From the NCBI GenBank assembly GCA_030427635.1, contig JAUIBA010000021.1, positions 1-64,000 on the forward strand: 64,000 nt of DNA, given 5' to 3'. Under the pieces are notes generated by a model. That model was not told where the DNA came from and made no database searches. It saw only the letters and a list, made by a program, of their open reading frames with translations. The DNA is from Bacteroidia bacterium. Lineage in GTDB: Bacteria > Bacteroidota > Bacteroidia > Chitinophagales > Chitinophagaceae. Every line of letters begins with the position of its first letter. Position 1 is the first letter of the stretch. This document shows, piece after piece, positions 1-7,585 of this stretch. The translations under genes and the position numbers were made by a program.

Positions 1-66
1 ATACGCTAAGGTCCCTTCCGGTAATAACAGCGACACCAGCGCCGTATAGTTGTCTTGTATGCTCAT
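1..66 (-). CDS. ISAon1-type transposase N-terminal protein, partial (runs off left edge)
   Basis: Read leftwards from an ATG at 64-66, the strand is open for 22 codons to the window edge and begins MSIQDNYTALVSLLLPEG. The ALVSLLLPEG stretch matches, from memory, the opening of the N-terminal proteins of ISAon1-family insertion sequences, which are common in Bacteroidetes; the catalytic part would be a second reading frame left of the window. An IS needs a leader and a terminal inverted repeat upstream of this gene, so its right end should lie somewhere in the first 130 bases or so, inside what reads as the start of the integrase gene. Only 22 residues are visible, so the family call is tentative. 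Confidence 0.5.
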   Translation of the reverse strand, partial: MSIQDNYTALVSLLLPEGTLAY

Positions 67-1216
67 CTCGTCTGAACACAAAAAAACAAACTATTACATC
101 ATTCCCCCAACTTTTTCGCTTGATCCTACATTCAACCTCAACCGGATAAAAGACAAGGCAGAGCGAAGAGAGGCAGCAAACGACCTTATTTACCACCTTA
201 ACCACTTGCTGCGCATAGGGTATAATGATTTTCTGACACCGGAAGAAAACGCCATTATCTTAGGTTTGGATCCAGTACAGATAAATGCAGCTACCATTCC
301 CGCCGAACCGGTTGTAACTGTAGTGGCTGCACTGGAAAGAGCGCTGAAGATTCGACAGTTAGGCAAAGCCCAGAGAACAGCAGGCACTTACCGCAGCTTT
401 GTGACACGGTTGGTAGAATGGTAGACGGAAAATGAGCTGCATACATTACCGGTACAGAATTTTACCGGTGAACACTGGCAGGAGTTTATGTACTACAAGG
501 CAGCACAGGGCCACGGAAACAGGAACATTAACGACTACACCGATTTTTTCAAAACCACATTTGAGGCCATCCGCAGAAAGCTGAAGCTGATAAAGGAAAA
601 CCCATTAACAGAGACGGACTACTTGCCAGAGAAAGAAAGTACAAGGTTTGAGCCGCTTACGGCTGAAGAAATAGAACGTATAGTGCCGGCACTGCAAGCT
701 CATAACCCGCGCTTTTATCTGTACACCCGGTTCATAGCTTATCAGTTCATCAGGCCGTGGCATATAGCCCGCCTGAAGGCTGGGGATATTGATTATACAA
801 AGGATTGCATTCATGTGGCCGATGATACCACTAAAAACAGGAAAAGCAGGTACAGGCAGCTGCTACAGCCAGTAAAGGCTATGCTCCAGCCGCAGGGGTG
901 CCATACATTACCGCAGGATTATTACCTGTTTTCCAGTGCTGATTTTGCTCCCGGCAAGCAACTATATCAAAACCTGTCTATCAGGGCCGCAGAGACATGG
1001 AAACGCATAGTTATAGATGGGCTGGGCATAAACAAAAAGATGTATGCCCTAAAGCATACATCCAGCCAGTATTTTGTAAATGAGAACGATAATGCAGACC
1101 TGAAATTTCTGCAACAGCACATGGAGCATCATAGTATTAGCCAGACAGAGATATATTTACAAAATAAGATTGTTAAAAGAATTGATGAGACTACCGTGAA
1201 GATGTTAGACTATTAG
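59..1216 (+). pseudogene. Tyrosine recombinase (integrase), broken by an in-frame stop
   Basis: A site-specific integrase of the type found on Bacteroidetes integrative elements. An in-frame TAG at 422-424 separates a 5' part from a 3' part that continues in the same frame with no shift. The 5' part has the end of the arm-binding region and the helical SAM-like core-binding domain. The 3' part is the catalytic domain, with the first Arg in FIRPWHIARL, an ALKHTSSQ block (Lys where many families have Arg), and EHHSISQTEIYL with the presumed nucleophilic Tyr. The N-terminus looks short for the family, consistent with loss to the adjacent IS. The start is uncertain: ATG at 59, or TTG at 50, with an in-frame TAG at 47-49 just upstream. 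An ATG at 488 could start a 242-residue catalytic fragment. Most likely decaying. Confidence 0.8.
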
Positions 1217-1369
1217 TATTACATCTGGGTTAGTTGTGGGTACGTAATTAGAGTGATATTGAGTAGTGTCTTGGTGAAATGTTGTGTATATTCTGTGTAA
1301 ACTTTACAAAGATAACATAAATACAGTTGTCTGTTTTTGTGGGTACAATAAAAATATTTTGTGTTTTAT

Positions 1370-1399
1370 TTTGAAATTTAGTTTAAATGATTACCTTTG
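1370..1399 (+). promoter_or_regulatory. Bacteroidetes-type promoter for the orphan gene
   Basis: TTTG at 1370-1373 and TACCTTTG at 1392-1399 are 18 bases apart and fit the Bacteroidetes -33/-7 consensus (TTTG and TAnnTTTG). The -7 box ends 4 bases before the ATG at 1404, so transcription should start at or next to the start codon and give a leaderless mRNA. Confidence 0.6.
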
Positions 1400-1403
1400 T
1401 GTT

Positions 1404-1802
1404 ATGACAAGCGATATAAATATTGTTTTTTGGGATGCAGATGATTTTTCGCCATCAATGCGTGCTACTATTCAAAAGACTGGACGTTTAGCATTTACGC
1501 CACATGCTTCTGAAAGGCTCGGATTAGATTCCACTAAATATATTCGTATTGGAAGGAATCTTTCAGATTTATCTGATAATAATCTATATTTTACTATAGT
1601 TGATGATATGAAAGGTAGTTTTAAACTCAATAAAACTGGAGATTATTATTATGCTAACATATCTGTCCTGTTAGATAAATTAAAGATATCCTATAAAGAG
1701 AAATCTCAAGGAATGCAAATTACTGCTGTAGAACCTGGAGAGATGAAAATCTATAAACTAGAAGTAAACGGGATGGACGATGATGATGAGCAAACTTCAT
1801 AA
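1404..1802 (+). CDS. Hypothetical 132-residue protein, AT-rich orphan
   Basis: Function not recognised. The ATG at 1404 is chosen because a good promoter sits directly in front of it; the frame stays open upstream to 1284 but that part reads like noncoding AT-rich DNA. The protein is soluble, without signal peptide or membrane segment. It has a basic, mixed alpha/beta middle part (RLAFTPHASERLGL, then KYIRIGRNL) and ends in an acidic tail, GMDDDDEQ. Codons are much more AT-rich than in the housekeeping genes to the right, and it lies between a broken integrase and tRNA-like sequences, so it is probably cargo of the mobile element. Confidence 0.7.
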   Translation: MTSDINIVFWDADDFSPSMRATIQKTGRLAFTPHASERLGLDSTKYIRIGRNLSDLSDNNLYFTIVDDMKGSFKLNKTGDYYYANISVLLDKLKISYKEKSQGMQITAVEPGEMKIYKLEVNGMDDDDEQTS

Positions 1803-1810
1803 AGTAAAAT

Positions 1811-1832
1811 GTGCGGAGCTGGAACTCCGCAC
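1811..1832 (+). other. Perfect 8-bp hairpin between orphan gene and tRNA-like pair
   Basis: GTGCGGAG and CTCCGCAC flank a 6-base loop, 9 bases after the stop codon at 1802. No T-run follows, so it is a poor intrinsic terminator. It may be a 3'-end stabiliser or a processing signal ahead of the tRNA-like sequences. Confidence 0.5.
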
Positions 1833-1841
1833 AAATATCAA

Positions 1842-1908
1842 GATGGCTGGTGTAACTGATAGCACTCTACCCTCTGAAGGTAGGAGAGCGGTAGAAATCC
1901 GCACCATC
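1842..1908 (+). tRNA. tRNA-Gln-like sequence, anticodon CUG, degenerate
   Basis: The D-arm is GTGT-AACTGATA-GCAC. The anticodon arm is perfect: CTACC (1867-1871), loop CTCTGAA, GGTAG (1879-1883), with U33 and anticodon CTG at 1874-1876. The acceptor ends GATGG (1842-1846) and CCATC (1904-1908) pair, but the two inner pairs fail. The T-arm is GCGG-TAGAAAT-CCGC: four pairs, and a loop lacking the TTC needed for contact with the D-loop. The whole is about 5 bases shorter than a normal tRNA. It looks like a tRNA-Gln that has either decayed or evolved a non-canonical elbow. No CCA is encoded. Confidence 0.55.
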
Positions 1909-1915
1909 AAAACTA

Positions 1916-1981
1916 TACGCTTGGTGTATCAGGAGCACACAACACATTGAAAGTTGAGGTTCGGTAAAACTCCGAGGCGTA
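1916..1981 (+). tRNA. tRNA-Gln-like sequence, anticodon UUG, degenerate
   Basis: The acceptor ends TACGCTT (1916-1922) and AGGCGTA (1975-1981) pair over 7 positions with one wobble. The D-arm is GTGT-ATCAGGA-GCAC. The anticodon stem CAACA/AGTTG has one A-A mismatch around loop CATTGAA, whose middle triplet is TTG, a glutamine anticodon; position 33 is A rather than U. The T-loop is TAAAACT, again without TTC, resembling the TAGAAAT of the partner 7 bases upstream. The two elements match in plan and would read both glutamine codons. Function is uncertain. Confidence 0.5.
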
Positions 1982-1994
1982 CAAAATAAAGGTC

Positions 1995-2029
1995 ATAACC
2001 TCCGGCATTGTCCGGGGGTTATTTATTTT
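1995..2029 (+). terminator. Intrinsic terminator after the tRNA-like pair
   Basis: ATAACCTCCGG (1995-2005) and CCGGGGGTTAT (2012-2022) form an 11-bp stem with one T-G wobble and a 6-base loop, followed by TTATTTT. It closes the transcript carrying the tRNA-like sequences. Recognisable GNAT coding sequence begins shortly after it. Confidence 0.8.
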
Positions 2030-2031
2030 GC

Positions 2032-2487
2032 AAAGGTAAGGAAATATTAGGATCAGTACCAAAAGTTGGGGACCAGAGTAAATCAGTGCAGGAAAATGAG
2101 GTAGTACTACGCCCCAATATGGCAAAATATTTTCTTGAAGAGCTGGGGAAAGGGTATGTGAGCTGGATGGCAAAAGTGGATGACCAAGTCGTATCAGTTG
2201 CAGGTATGGTGCTATACCGGAAACCTCCGGGCAGCAGCAGTCTTACAGGGACATGGGGCTATATAATGAATGTGTATACGGAGCCAACGTACAGACGGCA
2301 GGGTTTATCAACCATACTGATGAAAAAACTGACTGAAACTGCGGCAGAAATGGGTGTTTGCTGTCTGGAGTTACATGCCACAGAAAAAGGTGAGCCATTA
2401 TATATAGGGCTCGGTTTCAAAAAACACAAAGAACCCGGTTACAGGTTGCCTGTTACTGTAGTACTACAGAGACTCTTCTGCAACTAA
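2032..2487 (+). pseudogene. GNAT N-acetyltransferase, 5'-truncated
   Basis: A GNAT-fold acyltransferase that would acetylate an amine with acetyl-CoA. The core is intact: VYTEPTYRRQGLS carries the acetyl-CoA pyrophosphate loop, followed by a helix, CLELHATEKGEPLYIGLGF and a terminal strand. Family members have about 40 more residues at the front (the first strand and helices 1-2). Here homology starts near KVGDQSKS at about 2062, just after the terminator, with no good start codon. The first in-frame ATG is at 2119 and would give 122 residues. Insertion of the mobile region at the left most simply explains the loss. The 3' end overlaps the convergent DUF1801 gene by 24 bases. Confidence 0.75.
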
Positions 2488-2904
2488 TCTGTCTGTTAAC
2501 TCCCGTATAATCTGCTGCACAGCAGATCCATTTTCCTGCAGGCTTTTGATGTTTTCAATGATTATCAGCCGCCTGCCGTCGGGGTAGTTGCCGGTGAGGA
2601 GATTACTGGGGGCATTAATACCGGCACCTTTCAGAAACACGAGCCGGATAGCATCTTTTTTGAACAGGTTGAAAACAACGATGTGCCGGCGGTACTCTTT
2701 TGCATTGAATGGCTTCATGTGGCCGGTATAAAAGAATGCAGGAGCATTCCAGGCAATTTCTTCTCCTATACGGGCATCGGCATCCAGTATCAGCTGCCGT
2801 GTAGCAGCTATAAGGTCTGTAAGCGGGTGGATGGATGCCTGCATGAAATTATCCACCGCTTTGCTGTCTGAACTTTTAGTACCGTTGCCTGTTTGTTTTG
2901 CCAT
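2464..2904 (-). CDS. DUF1801 domain protein
   Basis: A 146-residue soluble protein of the DUF1801 (YdhG-like) family. The function of the family is not established; its fold resembles small-molecule or iron-chaperone-like proteins. Typical family features are the opening DNFMQASIHPLTDLIAATRQ, then EIAWNAPAFFYTGHMKPF, and the central RRHIVVFNLFKKDAIRLVFLKGA. The start is ATG at 2902-2904; the frame is open further upstream but that part reads as non-coding. Monocistronic, divergent from the transketolase gene, and its stop lies inside the 3' end of the truncated GNAT gene. Confidence 0.85.
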   Translation of the reverse strand: MAKQTGNGTKSSDSKAVDNFMQASIHPLTDLIAATRQLILDADARIGEEIAWNAPAFFYTGHMKPFNAKEYRRHIVVFNLFKKDAIRLVFLKGAGINAPSNLLTGNYPDGRRLIIIENIKSLQENGSAVQQIIRELTDRLVAEESL

Positions 2905-3009
2905 GTGATAATAATATGAATAAAAGTACAGGAAAGCAATAAAAGTGTATAGCTGGCGGTGTTTTTGAAAGGGATAAATAAGCGGGGCAAAAAAATCATC
3001 ATTATCTGC

Positions 3010-3017
3010 TACTTTTG
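3010..3017 (+). promoter_or_regulatory. -7 promoter box for the transketolase gene
   Basis: TACTTTTG matches the Bacteroidetes -7 consensus TAnnTTTG and lies 22 bases before the ATG at 3040. No clear -33 TTTG is seen at the usual distance. Confidence 0.5.
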
Positions 3018-3039
3018 CAACGCAAATCACTTGCCGGAA

Positions 3040-3882
3040 ATGAATACAGAACAATTAAAAGAGGTGGCCACCCAGGTGCGCCGTGATATAGTAAGAATGG
3101 TGCATAAGGTACAGAGTGGCCATCCAGGTGGCTCACTGGGATGTACTGACTTCCTCACTGCATTGTATTTTAATGTAATGAAGCGGAAAGAGGGTTTTGA
3201 CATGAATGGAGTAGGGGAAGACCTTTTCTTTTTGTCGAACGGACATATATCGCCTGTTTTTTATAGTGTACTGGCCCGCTGCGGCTACTTCCCGGTAAGT
3301 GAGCTGGCTACCTTCAGGCATATCAATTCCCGCCTGCAGGGACATCCGGCAACACACGAACATCTGCCAGGTGTGCGTATAGCGAGTGGATCTCTGGGGC
3401 AGGGGCTGAGTGTAGCCGCGGGTGCTGCTACTGCCAAAAAGCTGAATGGTGATGATACGATTGTATATTCACTTCATGGTGATGGTGAGCTGCAGGAAGG
3501 CCAGAACTGGGAGGCTATCATGTATGCCGCGCATCACAAAACAGATAATCTGATAGCTACCATAGACTGTAACGGACAGCAGATAGATGGCCCTACGGAC
3601 AAGGTGATGGACCTGGGGTCGCTGAGCGCTAAGTTTGAAGCATTTGGCTGGGTAGTGCTGGATATGGATGGTAATGACATGGATGATGTACTGAACGTAC
3701 TGGCAAAAGCAAAGGAAGCAACAGGCAAGGGTAGCCCTGTATGTATTCTTATGCGCACGGTAATGGGTAAGGGTGTATCGTTTATGGAAGGTACACATGA
3801 ATGGCACGGCATAGCCCCCAATGATAAACAACTGGAAGAGGCACTGTCTCAGCTGCCTGTTACCTCACTGGGCGATTATTAG
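3040..3882 (+). CDS. Transketolase, N-terminal (TPP-binding) subunit
   Basis: The pyrophosphate-binding half of a split transketolase, which moves two-carbon ketol units between sugar phosphates in the pentose phosphate pathway; the protein is cytosolic. At 280 residues it matches the split N-terminal subunit. Visible motifs: SGHPGGSLG (26-34), SNGHISP (66-72), LQGHP, SGSLGQGLSVAAG (116-128), and the TPP/metal motif GDGELQEGQNWEA (147-159). The start is the ATG at 3040, 22 bases after a -7 box. The C-terminal subunit, normally the next gene, is absent: a lipoprotein gene follows instead, so the partner must be encoded elsewhere. Confidence 0.93.
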   Translation: MNTEQLKEVATQVRRDIVRMVHKVQSGHPGGSLGCTDFLTALYFNVMKRKEGFDMNGVGEDLFFLSNGHISPVFYSVLARCGYFPVSELATFRHINSRLQGHPATHEHLPGVRIASGSLGQGLSVAAGAATAKKLNGDDTIVYSLHGDGELQEGQNWEAIMYAAHHKTDNLIATIDCNGQQIDGPTDKVMDLGSLSAKFEAFGWVVLDMDGNDMDDVLNVLAKAKEATGKGSPVCILMRTVMGKGVSFMEGTHEWHGIAPNDKQLEEALSQLPVTSLGDY

Positions 3883-3969
3883 AGATAGCAGAAGTATATA
3901 TTGATTTTCTGTGGTTTTATTACTATATTTGATATAGTAATTCCATGTTGTGCTCTTAATAAGCCCGGT

Positions 3970-4398
3970 ATGATGATCCAAACCCGATTCCTTTCCTGTA
4001 TTCTTTTCCTGTGCATATTCACAGCTATCTCGTCCTGTTCCAAAACCGAGACACAACCATCTATGGCTTCAAAGCTATATGGGAAATGGAAGAAGGTACA
4101 GTATGCTACAGATGATAATGCCAACGGGCAGCTGGATGAATGGGAGTTACATAACACAGATGAGGCAATAACCAATGTACTGGAGTTCAGGAAAGACAGT
4201 ACCGGTACAGAATATACTACAGGGTCGCCTGACCTGCCATTTTCGTGGATTATCACCAGTGAGCTGACCATGGCATTTTCCTATCATGGCTCTGAGGCCA
4301 TACAGTTCAGGATAACGAGAGTGAACTCAGGAGTACTTCATATCACCACCCGTACCGATAAGGGACTAGCCGGATACTATTATCAGAAAACAAATTAA
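3970..4398 (+). CDS. Lipocalin-like lipoprotein
   Basis: A 142-residue exported lipoprotein. A short signal sequence ends in a lipobox at TAISSC, so it should be lipidated and anchored in the envelope. The mature part opens with LYGKWKKVQYATDDNANGQ and continues as beta strands, the pattern of lipocalin-like domain families (Lipocalin_4/5 type) that are abundant in Bacteroidetes. Ligand unknown. The start is one of two adjacent ATG codons at 3970 or 3973. It is 87 bases behind the transketolase gene and may be cotranscribed with it. Confidence 0.75.
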   Translation: MMIQTRFLSCILFLCIFTAISSCSKTETQPSMASKLYGKWKKVQYATDDNANGQLDEWELHNTDEAITNVLEFRKDSTGTEYTTGSPDLPFSWIITSELTMAFSYHGSEAIQFRITRVNSGVLHITTRTDKGLAGYYYQKTN

Positions 4399-4551
4399 GC
4401 GGTAAGCTGGGGTGTCCCTTATTAAGGAGACCGGGCATGTGTAATTATTACCGTGTTTTTATGTAGGTTTGAGGCGTAAATGAACGCCTGTTCGTGAAGT
4501 GATATCAGTAATCATTCCTCAATTTTTCATATAACAAACACACAAATAACT

Positions 4552-5778
4552 ATGGCAAAGATTAAAGTGGCAAACCCGGTTGTAGAGCTGGATGGCGACG
4601 AAATGACACGAATAATATGGAAGTATATAAAGGATAAACTCATACTGCCATATGTGGATGTAGATATAAAATATTATGACCTGGGGCTGGAGTACAGAGA
4701 TACTACCAATGACCAGGTGACAGTAGATGCGGCCAATGCAATAAAGCAGTATGGTGTAGGTATCAAATGTGCTACCATTACCCCTGATGAGGCAAGGGTG
4801 CAGGAATTTGGGCTGAAACAGATGTGGAAGAGCCCTAACGGAACTATCAGGAACATACTGGATGGTACGGTGTTTCGTGAGCCGATAGTGATGAGTAATA
4901 TACCGAGACTGGTGCCTAACTGGACGGCCCCTATATGTATAGGACGTCATGCCTTTGGCGACCAGTACCGTGCTACAGACTTTGTGGTAAAAGGTAAAGG
5001 AAAACTGACCATAAAATTTGAGGGAGAAGATGGCAATACCATAGAGCATGAAGTCTACAACTTCAAAGGAGATGGTGTGGCGCTGGCAATGTACAATACA
5101 GATGAGTCTATCATGGGTTTTGCGCGTGCGTGCTTTAACCTGGCACTGCAGAAAAAATGGCCATTGTATCTCTCTACCAAAAATACGATACTGAAAAAGT
5201 ATGATGGCAGGTTCAAGGATATATTTGAAGCTATCTATCAGGAAGAATTTAAGGCACTGTTTGATGAGCAGGGACTGGTATATGAGCACCGTCTGATAGA
5301 TGATATGGTGGCCAGTGCGCTGAAGTGGCATGGCAACTTTGTATGGGCCTGTAAAAATTATGACGGCGATGTGCAGAGCGATACGGTGGCGCAGGGTTTT
5401 GGCTCACTGGGTCTGATGACATCTGTACTGGTAACCCCAGATGGTAACACCATGGAGGCTGAAGCCGCGCATGGTACGGTGACGCGTCACTACCGTGAGC
5501 ATCAGAAGGGGAATCCCACATCTACCAATCCTATAGCCTCAATATTTGCATGGACCCGTGGTCTGGCTTTCCGTGGCAAGCTGGATGGCAACCAGGAGCT
5601 GATAGACTTTGCAAATGCACTGGAGCAGGTATGCATAGAGACTGTAGAGAGCGGTAGCATGACCAAGGACCTGGCTGTGTGTATACATGGTAACAAAGTG
5701 AAGCATGGAGAGCATTATATGCATACAGAGGAATTTCTGGAGCGTCTTAATGAGAACCTGCAGAAAAAGCTGGCATAG
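4552..5778 (+). CDS. icd: Isocitrate dehydrogenase, NADP-dependent (eukaryote-like type)
   Basis: Oxidative decarboxylation of isocitrate to 2-oxoglutarate with NADP+, a TCA-cycle step in the cytosol. At 408 residues it has the length and motifs of the homodimeric IDH group that includes the eukaryotic enzymes, rather than the E. coli type. [20 protein letters not shown] opens it; the isocitrate loop KSPNGTIRN (93-101) and GTVFREPI follow; the metal-binding region is in HRLIDDMVA, and the cofactor region is [12 protein letters not shown] and [10 protein letters not shown]. Strong terminator at 5842. Its product feeds the 2-oxoglutarate dehydrogenase encoded at 34796. Confidence 0.97.
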   Translation: MAKIKVANPVVELDGDEMTRIIWKYIKDKLILPYVDVDIKYYDLGLEYRDTTNDQVTVDAANAIKQYGVGIKCATITPDEARVQEFGLKQMWKSPNGTIRNILDGTVFREPIVMSNIPRLVPNWTAPICIGRHAFGDQYRATDFVVKGKGKLTIKFEGEDGNTIEHEVYNFKGDGVALAMYNTDESIMGFARACFNLALQKKWPLYLSTKNTILKKYDGRFKDIFEAIYQEEFKALFDEQGLVYEHRLIDDMVASALKWHGNFVWACKNYDGDVQSDTVAQGFGSLGLMTSVLVTPDGNTMEAEAAHGTVTRHYREHQKGNPTSTNPIASIFAWTRGLAFRGKLDGNQELIDFANALEQVCIETVESGSMTKDLAVCIHGNKVKHGEHYMHTEEFLERLNENLQKKLA

Positions 5779-5841
5779 TAATGGCTGCTGTAGCAGCATA
5801 TGGAAAAAGATACTTTCCTCTTTATAGGATTAAATATTGTT

Positions 5842-5878
5842 TTGCCTGTTCCGGAGGATGCCGGAACAGGCAATTTTA
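5842..5878 (+). terminator. icd: Intrinsic terminator of icd
   Basis: A 13-bp perfect stem, TTGCCTGTTCCGG (5842-5854) with CCGGAACAGGCAA (5861-5873), 6-base loop, then TTTTAT. Confidence 0.9.
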
Positions 5879-6025
5879 TGAATCGGAGATGATAGGCAAT
5901 TAATGACCGTCTGGCTGCTGGTGCCGGGGGAACGCTGGGTGCTAAATGACAACGCGGTCAGGTAATGGTATATGGACACTATGTTTACATTACCGATGAT
6001 ATTACTGAACTAAAACGCTATATAT

Positions 6026-6403
6026 ATGTACACAATACCGGATGATTATAACCATGTAATGCCATACCTGATAGTGAAGGATGCTGTGGCATTTATGGAC
6101 TTCATAGCTCAGGTGCTGGGTGGCACGGAGAAGATGCGCCATATGCGCGATGAGCATACCATAATGCATGCAGAAATGCATATAGGAAATAGCGTGGTAA
6201 TGATAGCAGAAGCTACCGATGAGTATAAGGTATGCACTGCAGGAATGTTCGTATACGTGCCGGATGCTGATGCCAGCTATGCAAAAGCACTGGATGCTGG
6301 TGCCATCTCCATCATGGGCATGAGCGACCAGTCATACGGGCGAACCTGTGGCGTACTGGATAAATGGGGCAATACGTGGTGGATAACCACATGGAAAGGG
6401 TAG
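6026..6403 (+). CDS. VOC-family (glyoxalase/PhnB-like) protein
   Basis: A 125-residue single-domain protein of the vicinal oxygen chelate superfamily, PhnB-like branch. The two beta-alpha-beta-beta-beta modules can be traced: HVMPYLIVKDAVAFMDFIAQVLGG, then HAEMHIGNSVVMIAEA, then MFVYVPDADASYAKALDAGA, and the closing RTCGVLDKWGNTWWI. Members are metal-dependent lyases or dioxygenases, or binding proteins; the substrate cannot be told. It stands alone between icd and the convergent glycan operon, whose last gene stops 9 bases away. Confidence 0.85.
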   Translation: MYTIPDDYNHVMPYLIVKDAVAFMDFIAQVLGGTEKMRHMRDEHTIMHAEMHIGNSVVMIAEATDEYKVCTAGMFVYVPDADASYAKALDAGAISIMGMSDQSYGRTCGVLDKWGNTWWITTWKG

Positions 6404-6412
6404 GAGCTATTG

Positions 6413-7543
6413 TCAGATATTCAGTGTGTGAATAGCATCTATAACTGGCTCAGGCGACAACTCGTAAAACAGGGGTAGTCTCAGCAGGCAGTCGGTATAT
6501 CTGTCTGTTTCAGGCAGTGATCTTCCGTCATGTATATTGTGATAGAAAGCACTCTTATGCAGGCTCTGGTAATGAAATACTGTACTTACGTTGTGGTTTT
6601 TCAGATGATTGATGATATGCGTTCTTTCTGATGGGGTGTTTGCTACCAGATAAAACATGTGAGAGTTGTTGGTAGCATAGTCGGGGATTACAGGCATAGA
6701 AAACAACCCTTTGTCGGCAAGTGGTTTTAATGACTCATAATAGGTATCCCATATTTTTTTTCTTTTAGTCTGTATGTCGTCAAGGTTTTCTAATTGTGCG
6801 AAAAGGAAGGCAGCAATAATATCGGATGGTAGAAATGAGCTACCTATGTCTACCCAGCCATATTTGTCTACCTGCCCACGAAAGAACTTACTTCTGTTAG
6901 TACCTTTTTCTCGTATTATTTCAGCTCTTTCTATGAAAAGATCATTATTTATAGCAAGCATTCCGCCTTCCCCTGACATAATGTTTTTTGTTTCATGGAA
7001 AGAGAATGCGGCAAGAGTACCTATGGAACCAAGCGGTTGTCTGAAGCCGCTATTGTTGATGTAATAGCTGTCGATAGCCTGTGCTGCATCTTCTACAACC
7101 CAGATATTGTATTTGTTAGCTATGCTCATTATCTTATCCATGTCGCATGCTACTCCGGCATAATGTACAGGTACAATAGCTTTTGTGCGTGGCGTTATGA
7201 GCGACTCTATAGCATCTTCATCCATTCCCGGATGATCTTTTCGGCTATCGCAGAAGACAATTTTAGCGCCGCGAAGGACAAAAGCATTAGCTGTAGAAAC
7301 GAAGGTATATGATGGCATTATGATTTCATCTCCTTCTTTAATATTGAGCAGAAGCGCAGCCATTTCCAATGCATCTGTGCATGAAGTACTGAGCAGACAT
7401 TTTAAGAAGCCCCATCTGCTTTCAAATATCTCATGGCATTTCTTTGTAAAGATACCATCTCCGGATATTTTACCGGAAAGCACTGCCTGATAGATATAAT
7501 GACCTTCTTTTCCTGTTAGGTATGGCTTGTTAAATGGTATCAT
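6413..7543 (-). CDS. dTDP-4-amino-4,6-dideoxygalactose transaminase-like (WecE/RffA)
   Basis: A PLP-dependent sugar aminotransferase of the DegT/DnrJ/EryC1 family. It is very like E. coli WecE along its length: MIPFN at the start, SGKISGDGIFTKKC, IIMPSYTFVSTANAFVLRGA, VPVHYAGVACDMDKIM, EDAAQ (151-155), and the PLP lysine in SFHETKN (Lys186), then EIIREKGTNRS and FRGQVDKYGW. WecE transfers an amino group to dTDP-4-keto-6-deoxyglucose to make dTDP-Fuc4N, so the same reaction is likely. At 376 residues it is full length. Last gene of a six-gene leftward operon; 42 bases follow the GT2 gene. No gene for dTDP-glucose synthesis is in the window. Confidence 0.9.
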   Translation of the reverse strand: MIPFNKPYLTGKEGHYIYQAVLSGKISGDGIFTKKCHEIFESRWGFLKCLLSTSCTDALEMAALLLNIKEGDEIIMPSYTFVSTANAFVLRGAKIVFCDSRKDHPGMDEDAIESLITPRTKAIVPVHYAGVACDMDKIMSIANKYNIWVVEDAAQAIDSYYINNSGFRQPLGSIGTLAAFSFHETKNIMSGEGGMLAINNDLFIERAEIIREKGTNRSKFFRGQVDKYGWVDIGSSFLPSDIIAAFLFAQLENLDDIQTKRKKIWDTYYESLKPLADKGLFSMPVIPDYATNNSHMFYLVANTPSERTHIINHLKNHNVSTVFHYQSLHKSAFYHNIHDGRSLPETDRYTDCLLRLPLFYELSPEPVIDAIHTLNI

Positions 7544-7585
7544 GATGCAAATATGTGATTCGTGCAGGGATGTAAATTAAAATTA

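Noticed and set aside
50-424. The 5' part of the integrase as a separate small gene
   Set aside because: It ends at a stop inside a core-binding domain, and the rest of the integrase continues in the same frame; it is one broken gene.
1811-1832. Hairpin considered as terminator of the orphan gene
   Set aside because: Perfect stem but no T-run follows; kept only as a hairpin of unknown role.
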